DNA of 64,000 bases from Vibrio tetraodonis. Its GTDB lineage: Bacteria; Pseudomonadota; Gammaproteobacteria; Enterobacterales; Vibrionaceae. The position numbers and the translations under genes are program-made. Shown here piece after piece: positions 58,870 through 64,000 of this stretch. Where the stretch lies: assembly GCF_003350295.1 (NCBI RefSeq), contig NZ_QLYY01000007.1, positions 62,001 through 126,000 on the forward strand, in the 5' to 3' direction. Below the pieces are notes generated by a model that did not search any database, was not told where the DNA came from, and was given only the letters and a program-made list of their open reading frames with translations. Within the stretch, counting starts at the first letter, position 1. Each line of letters starts with the position of its first letter.

Positions 58870-59968
58870 ATGTTTGAAATCAATCCAATTAAAAATCGCC
58901 TTAAGGACGTGTCTGAGCGCACGAGTGTCCTGAGGGGGTATCTTTGACTATGACGCTAAACAGGAGCGTTTAGAAGAAGTCAACGCAGAACTAGAACAGC
59001 CAGATGTGTGGAACGAACCTGAGCGTGCGCAAGCCTTGGGTAAAGAGCGTTCTGCCCTAGAAGCGGTTGTGGCAACGATTGACCAACTTGAGCAAGGAGT
59101 GGAGGACGTTGATGGTCTTCTCGAGCTTGCGGTTGAAGAAGAAGATCAAGAGACCTTCGATGAAATTGAACCAGAGCTTGCTGAGCTTGAAGCTAAGCTA
59201 GAAAAGCTGGAATTTCGTCGTATGTTCTCTGGCGATCATGATGAATCAGACTGTTATATTGACTTACAGTCGGGATCTGGTGGCACAGAAGCGCAAGATT
59301 GGACATCGATGATGCTACGCATGTATTTACGTTGGGCTGAAGCTAAAGGCTTTAAGACTGAAGTAATCGAAGTCTCTGAAGGTGAGGTTGCTGGTCTTAA
59401 AGGTGCTACGGTCAAAATATCCGGTGAGTATGCTTACGGTTGGCTACGGACTGAAACAGGTGTTCATCGTTTGGTTCGTAAATCGCCATTTGACTCTAGT
59501 GGTCGTCGCCATACATCGTTTGCTTCTGCGTTTATCTACCCAGAGATTGATGACAACATCGACATCGACATTAACCCTTCTGATCTTCGTATTGACGTAT
59601 ACCGAGCATCAGGGGCGGGTGGTCAGCACGTCAACACAACTGAATCTGCGGTACGTATTACGCACGTTCCAACCAATACAGTGGTCCAGTGTCAGAATGA
59701 TCGTTCTCAGCACAAGAACAAAGATCAGGCGATGAAACAGCTTCGTGCGAAGTTATTTGAGTTAGAGATTCAAAAGCAAAATGCTGAGAAGCAAGCCAAT
59801 GAAGACGCGAAGTCAGACATAGGCTGGGGTAGTCAAATTCGTTCATACGTACTGGATGATTCACGCATCAAAGATTTGCGTACTAGCGTTGAAAACCGCA
59901 ATACTCAAGCGGTTCTTGACGGCGACCTAGACAAATTTATCGAAGCTAGCCTGAAATCAGGCCTGTAA
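58870..59968 (+). CDS. prfB: Peptide chain release factor 2, with programmed +1 frameshift
   Basis: Codons 1-25 run from ATG 58870 to CTT 58942-58944 and meet in-frame TGA at 58945-58947; reading resumes at GAC 58946, giving 365 residues, as in E. coli. The N-terminus [11 protein letters not shown] and junction GYL/DYDAK match. The mature factor has the stop-codon reading SPF motif ([11 protein letters not shown]) and catalytic GGQ ([10 protein letters not shown]). RF2 recognises UGA and UAA, so low RF2 favours frameshifting. It leads the prfB-lysS operon, with lysS 50 bases downstream. Confidence 0.97.
58933..58948 (+). promoter_or_regulatory. RF2 programmed frameshift signal
   Basis: Internal Shine-Dalgarno AGGGGG (58933-58938), three bases TAT, then the slip site CTTTGAC. 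Spacing and sequence equal the E. coli element. Confidence 0.96.
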
Positions 59969-60018
59969 GCTTTTCACCGAAAAACTATTTTCATAAAGAA
60001 AGACAGGATACATCAAAA

Positions 60019-61539
60019 ATGACTGATGCTGTTCAAAACGACAATGTACAAGAAGAGAATAAGCTGATTGCTGAGCGCCGCGCTAAGCTGGATCACATCC
60101 GTCAGAGCTGCAAAGCAAACGGTCACCCAAATGACTTTCGTCGTGAGCACCTAGCTGGCGATCTGCAAGCAGAATTCGGTGAAAAGACGAAGGAAGAGCT
60201 AGAAGAGCTAAACCATGTTGTGGCGATCGCTGGTCGTGTCATGGCTAAACGTGGTCCATTCCTAGCGATTCAAGAAACCTCTGGTCGTATCCAAGCCTAT
60301 GCTGCAAAAGATGTTCAAAAAGAGCTGAAAGAGAAATATCAAGGTCTAGATATTGGCGACATCATAGGTGTGAAAGGTGCACTTCATAAGTCAGGTAAAG
60401 GTGACTTATATGTGAACATGGAGTCTTACGAGTTGCTAACGAAAGCACTTCGTCCACTTCCAGAGAAATTCCACGGCTTGACTGACCAAGAGATGCGTTA
60501 CCGTCAGCGCTATGTAGACTTGATCGTTAATGAAGATTCTCGTAATGCGTTTATTGTTCGTTCAAAGCTAGTCTCATCTATTCGCAATTTCATGAGTTCA
60601 AAAGGCTATCTGGAAGTTGAAACGCCTATGATGCACGTGATCCCAGGTGGTGCAACGGCTCGTCCATTTATTACTCACCACAACGCACTTGACATCGACA
60701 TGTACCTACGTGTTGCTCCAGAGCTTTACCTGAAGCGTCTAGTAGTCGGAGGTTTTGACCGCGTGTTTGAGATCAACCGTAACTTCCGTAACGAAGGTCT
60801 ATCACCACGTCACAACCCAGAATTCACAATGATGGAATTCTACCAAGCATACTCTGACTACAAAGACCTAATGGATCTGACCGAAGAGATGCTAAGTACA
60901 GTTGCAATGGACGTTCTAGGCTCAACGTCTATGCCCTACGGTGATGAAACCGTTGAGTTTGGCGGTAAGTACGCTCGTATGAGCATGTTTGAGGTAATCA
61001 AACACTACAACCCAGAGCATGCTGAGATCCAAGCACTAACAGAACAAGACCTTACTAACCGTGATAAGATGGTTGCTATCGCAAAATCGGTACACGTGGA
61101 AGTAGAAACGTTTTGGACATGTGGTCAGCTTCTAGAAGAAATCTTTGGTGAGACTGCTGAACCTCAGCTAATTCAACCAACCTTTATCACCGGTTACCCA
61201 GCGGATATTTCTCCTCTTGCTCGTCGCAGCGATGACAACCCATTCTTCACAGACCGTTTCGAGTTCTTCATCGGTGGGCGCGAAGTAGCGAATGGTTTCT
61301 CTGAGCTAAACGATGCTGAAGATCAAGATGCTCGCTTCAAAGCACAGGTTGATGCTAAAGATGCTGGTGATGATGAGGCTATGTACTACGATGCAGATTA
61401 CATTACTGCTTTGGAACACGGTTTACCACCAACGGCAGGGCAAGGCATAGGTATTGATCGCCTCGCTATGCTGTTTACTGATACACATACAATTCGCGAT
61501 GTCATTTTGTTCCCCGCGATGCGCCCTCAATCGCAGTAA
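60019..61539 (+). CDS. lysS: Lysyl-tRNA synthetase (class II)
   Basis: The 506-residue enzyme has an N-terminal OB-fold anticodon domain (about 60-150, [19 protein letters not shown]) and a class II catalytic core with motif 2 [20 protein letters not shown] and motif 3 [13 protein letters not shown]. It charges tRNA-Lys. It follows prfB after 50 bases, as in most enteric bacteria. Codon use is strongly biased to favoured codons, consistent with high expression. Confidence 0.97.
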   Translation: MTDAVQNDNVQEENKLIAERRAKLDHIRQSCKANGHPNDFRREHLAGDLQAEFGEKTKEELEELNHVVAIAGRVMAKRGPFLAIQETSGRIQAYAAKDVQKELKEKYQGLDIGDIIGVKGALHKSGKGDLYVNMESYELLTKALRPLPEKFHGLTDQEMRYRQRYVDLIVNEDSRNAFIVRSKLVSSIRNFMSSKGYLEVETPMMHVIPGGATARPFITHHNALDIDMYLRVAPELYLKRLVVGGFDRVFEINRNFRNEGLSPRHNPEFTMMEFYQAYSDYKDLMDLTEEMLSTVAMDVLGSTSMPYGDETVEFGGKYARMSMFEVIKHYNPEHAEIQALTEQDLTNRDKMVAIAKSVHVEVETFWTCGQLLEEIFGETAEPQLIQPTFITGYPADISPLARRSDDNPFFTDRFEFFIGGREVANGFSELNDAEDQDARFKAQVDAKDAGDDEAMYYDADYITALEHGLPPTAGQGIGIDRLAMLFTDTHTIRDVILFPAMRPQSQ

Positions 61540-61570
61540 ACTTAATCCATATATCGACGAATATATTCAT

Positions 61571-61596
61571 AAGGCCGCCACAAGTCGGCCTTTTTT
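61571..61596 (+). terminator. Intrinsic terminator of lysS
   Basis: AAGGCCG and CGGCCTT pair around an 8-base loop, followed by a run of T. Confidence 0.9.
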
Positions 61597-61627
61597 GATA
61601 TTTAAATTAGGCGACTTGTCAATACTT

Positions 61628-62980
61628 TTACCGGCTTATCCTTCTGTGTTGGGTAAAAATTTGCTCTACTTTGTATTTCGGTGAAGGATGAAAGAAGTGA
61701 AAGCCTTGGATAGAGTTGCAGTTTAAGTTTGTGACTAGCGCTGCTTGTTGCTTTGTCTCGACCCCTTCAGCAACAACATTAAGATCGAGAGATTGACCCA
61801 GTTTGATGATGTTTTCTATCACCGTCTTTTGTTTGGGTATAGATTTTATGTCTTTTATAAAGGTTCGGTCTATCTTGAGCTCATCAACAGGAAAGCGTGC
61901 CAGATAGGACAGTGAAGAGTAACCCGTACCAAAGTCATCGATAGACAGAGTAAACCCCAATTGTTTGATTGCATTAAGCGTTTCCAGTGTGTGCTCACTG
62001 TTGCCCATAACGGTACTTTCTGTTAACTCAAAAGTGATAGAGTGTGGGTTGATTCCAGTACGTTGTAAAAGCTTGTTGATGTAGGTTACTAGGTTTGGAT
62101 TACAAAATTGTTCGGCAGATAGGTTGACGGCAATTTGACCAGGTAGGATACCTCGTTGGTCCCATTGCTTAACCGTATCGAAGACTTCTTGCATCACAAC
62201 TTGGCCTAGACTTTCTATCAACCCTGAACGTTCCGCTATTGGAATAAAGGAGCTTGGACTGATGTAGCCCTCAATGGGATGCTTCCAACGTAACAAAGCC
62301 TCTGCACCATTAATATCGTGGCTGTGGGCATTAACTTTGGGTTGATACCAAACCTCTAGGCCATCTTGTTTTAAAGCCTTTTCCAATTCAATTTCTAACC
62401 AAAGTCGCATGCGAGCATTTTTGTTCATTGATTGATTAAACTTGATTGAGCGGTGTCTGCCTCGTTCTTTGGCTTCGTACATGGCGATGTCAGCATTTTG
62501 AACCAAAAGGTGTGCATTATTACCATCTTTGGGGTAGGTGACGCTGCCAATAGAGCAAGATAATCCTTTACTGAAGTGATTTAGGTCAAAAGGCACGCTC
62601 ATCAGTGAAATAATACGTCTTGCCCAAACATCAGCAGAGCATGTATTACAATGGCTGGGAATTAGGATACCAAACTCATCACCGCCGAAATGTCCTACCG
62701 AAGCATGATGAGGTAAAAATTCAATAAGGCGAGTTGATGCTTGAGCTAATACCTTGTCACCAATGTTGTGACCCAAAGAACCATTAATACTTTTGAAATT
62801 ATCAATATCGAGATAGAGGAGTAACAGGGGAACTTCGTCATTGATTAATTGGTTGATACTTTGGATAAATTCTAACCGGTTCAGGGTATTACAGTGTAGG
62901 TGCTCTAAAGTGGTATTCGGAAACAAAGGGTTAGAGGTTATCTTTTTCAACCAGTATTGCAGTTGTTGCGACAGTATCAA
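61628..62980 (-). CDS. Cytosolic GGDEF-EAL cyclic-di-GMP protein
   Basis: The 450-residue protein has no membrane segment or recognisable sensor: a short N-terminus leads directly into a GGDEF domain with GHFGGDEFGIL (about 35-190) and an EAL domain with AEALLRWKHP, FELTEST and DDFGTGYSSL. Both motifs are intact and no RxxD inhibitory site is seen. The only available start is TTG 62980, with AGGAGA 13 bases upstream, an unusually long spacing, so the start is uncertain. A long perfect palindrome lies 32 bases upstream. Confidence 0.88.
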   Translation of the reverse strand: MILSQQLQYWLKKITSNPLFPNTTLEHLHCNTLNRLEFIQSINQLINDEVPLLLLYLDIDNFKSINGSLGHNIGDKVLAQASTRLIEFLPHHASVGHFGGDEFGILIPSHCNTCSADVWARRIISLMSVPFDLNHFSKGLSCSIGSVTYPKDGNNAHLLVQNADIAMYEAKERGRHRSIKFNQSMNKNARMRLWLEIELEKALKQDGLEVWYQPKVNAHSHDINGAEALLRWKHPIEGYISPSSFIPIAERSGLIESLGQVVMQEVFDTVKQWDQRGILPGQIAVNLSAEQFCNPNLVTYINKLLQRTGINPHSITFELTESTVMGNSEHTLETLNAIKQLGFTLSIDDFGTGYSSLSYLARFPVDELKIDRTFIKDIKSIPKQKTVIENIIKLGQSLDLNVVAEGVETKQQAALVTNLNCNSIQGFHFFHPSPKYKVEQIFTQHRRISR

Positions 62981-63011
62981 GGGTTTTACCGACTCTCCTG
63001 AGAGTAATGTA

Positions 63012-63046
63012 GGCTATAGATTAGGCATAATGCCTAATCTATAGCC
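63012..63046. repeat. Perfect 35-base palindrome upstream of the GGDEF-EAL gene
   Basis: The arm GGCTATAGATTAGGCAT (63012-63028) is repeated in exact inverse at 63030-63046 with one central base. No T-tract follows on either side. The rest of the 401-base gap (62981-63381) is AT-rich with no supported gene. Confidence 0.85.
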
Positions 63047-63381
63047 CGGTGAATGTTCGACCAAGAGGATTGAAATTTACGGCTCACTGGAAAACTATAT
63101 AAATTAGAGCGTGACCATATTCCGTTATTTACAAACTAACGGATTACTAGCTTGATTAACAAGAGCTTACATATGTAGATGTATGCTTGTATGTCGTTTT
63201 TGAGATATTCAATCCAGTTATTGCTATTTTTGACTAAATAATGTTTCAAAATTTTTTCGTGCACAGTTGGACTGAGATGAACGAATGAAAAATGTTTAAC
63301 TCGTTGCAAACTTTTTTGATTTGTGTAGCGCATTGTGAGGATTCGCAGGTACAATGAATCATACGTAAAGAGAGGTGGTTA

Positions 63382-63885
63382 ATGCTTATTCGAACTGAAG
63401 CACCGGCAGATATCTTGACCGTTGATACATTGATTAAGTCAGCTTTTGACACCGAGTCTGAAGCAAATCTTGTTATGAGGCTCAGAGAAAATGGTCGTAG
63501 AACATTATCGCTTGTCGTGAGTAACGATGAGGGTGAAATTATAGGTTATGTGATGTTTAGCCCTGTGACATTAAATGGTGAAGATTTGAATTGGCAAGGG
63601 CTTGCTCCATTAGCTATTCAAAAAGAATACCGATGCCAAGGGCTGGCTGCTGAGCTTGTTAAAGAAGGCTTAGCTTCTCTTAAAGAGTTTGGCTATCCCG
63701 TGTGCGTTGTACTTGGTGATCCCAACTATTATTCGCGTTTTGGCTTTAAAGCGAGCGAAAAATATGGTTTTTCGTGTCAGTGGGATGTCCCTAGTGGTGC
63801 ATTTCAAGTATTAGAGCTTAGCGACAATGAGTTTGCTAATCGTTCAGGAAGGATTGAATACAGCTCTGAGTTTTCAGAACTTTAG
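63382..63885 (+). CDS. GNAT family N-acetyltransferase (YhbS-like)
   Basis: The 167-residue protein matches the YhbS type of GNAT: it begins MLIRTEAPADILTVDTLIKSAF, has LAPLAIQKEYRCQGLAAELVKEGL as the acetyl-CoA loop, and VVLGDPNYYSRFGFKASEKYGF as the family-specific segment. AGAGAGG lies about 7 bases before the ATG. The acetylated substrate is unknown. The final 115 bases of the window after it are AT-rich and contain no gene I can support. Confidence 0.88.
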   Translation: MLIRTEAPADILTVDTLIKSAFDTESEANLVMRLRENGRRTLSLVVSNDEGEIIGYVMFSPVTLNGEDLNWQGLAPLAIQKEYRCQGLAAELVKEGLASLKEFGYPVCVVLGDPNYYSRFGFKASEKYGFSCQWDVPSGAFQVLELSDNEFANRSGRIEYSSEFSEL

Positions 63886-64000
63886 TTCATATATTGGGCC
63901 GAAGAATAAGAAACACTCTTTTTGACCTTTTTTTGAACGCTTGACGTCTCTTATATGATTTTTTTTTAAATTCTGCTTGTCAGCGTAATAACCTTTCGTT

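Noticed and set aside
58945..58947. In-frame stop suggesting a broken prfB
   Set aside because: It is the known programmed frameshift stop with all required signals; the gene is intact.

Overview
The window reads as chromosomal DNA from a Vibrio species. The predicted proteins match Vibrio/enteric families over their full length. The gene order largely follows the large chromosome of Vibrio cholerae from hrpB-mrcB to brnQ-prfB-lysS, and includes the Vibrio chitin-sensing pair ChiS plus chitooligosaccharide ABC operon. It is not V. cholerae itself: an mgtE-like gene sits between tyrS and dacB, the chitobiose phosphorylase and hexose-phosphate mutase genes usually found at the end of the chitin operon are absent, and glmM is followed directly by holD. 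There are no insertion sequences, phage genes, CRISPR arrays, rRNA or tRNA genes that I can see.

Layout. 1-4.8 kb: 3' end of hrpB, the bifunctional penicillin-binding protein mrcB and a patatin-barrel protein. 5.1-9.9 kb: aconitase acnB, yacL and the nitrogen pair glnK-amtB, with a candidate NtrC/sigma54 control region. 10.0-13.9 kb: ferric iron importer fbpABC with a Fur-like box. 13.9-28.3 kb, minus strand: chitin-sugar operon (binding protein, two permeases, two ATPases, GH9 glucosaminidase, amino-sugar kinase, GH20 hexosaminidase) and its regulator chiS. 28.5-32.9 kb: rsmC, an AI-2E family membrane protein, a tiny Cys-rich membrane protein, hemL and erpA. 33.1-37.3 kb: RND efflux adaptor and pump. 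37.3-43.7 kb: M23 endopeptidase, tyrS, a CBS-less mgtE with a leader ORF, dacB and an OmpU-type porin. 44.2-51.1 kb: greA, yhbY, rlmE, ftsH, folP, glmM, holD, rimI. 51.1-64 kb: two GGDEF-EAL proteins, prfC, srmB, trmN6, brnQ, frameshifted prfB, lysS and a GNAT acetyltransferase.

How the parts work together. The chitin operon imports chitooligosaccharides captured by the periplasmic binding protein, trims them with two cytoplasmic glycosidases and phosphorylates the amino sugar; ChiS is encoded immediately upstream on the same strand. Four direct repeats of CGTTAA lie just upstream of a predicted promoter of this operon and are the best candidate operator there. glnK-amtB, fbpABC and mgtE are three transport units, each with its own recognisable control signals for nitrogen, iron and probably magnesium.

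The strongest candidate for something undescribed is the mgtE leader at about 40.0-40.3 kb. It holds a 14-codon ORF with a good ribosome binding site and a Pro-Pro pair, whose 3' half can pair over 14 bases with a downstream segment that encloses a further hairpin. This is the architecture expected of a translation-coupled magnesium sensor. All functional statements here come from reading the sequence and from family knowledge; no searches or folding programs were run.
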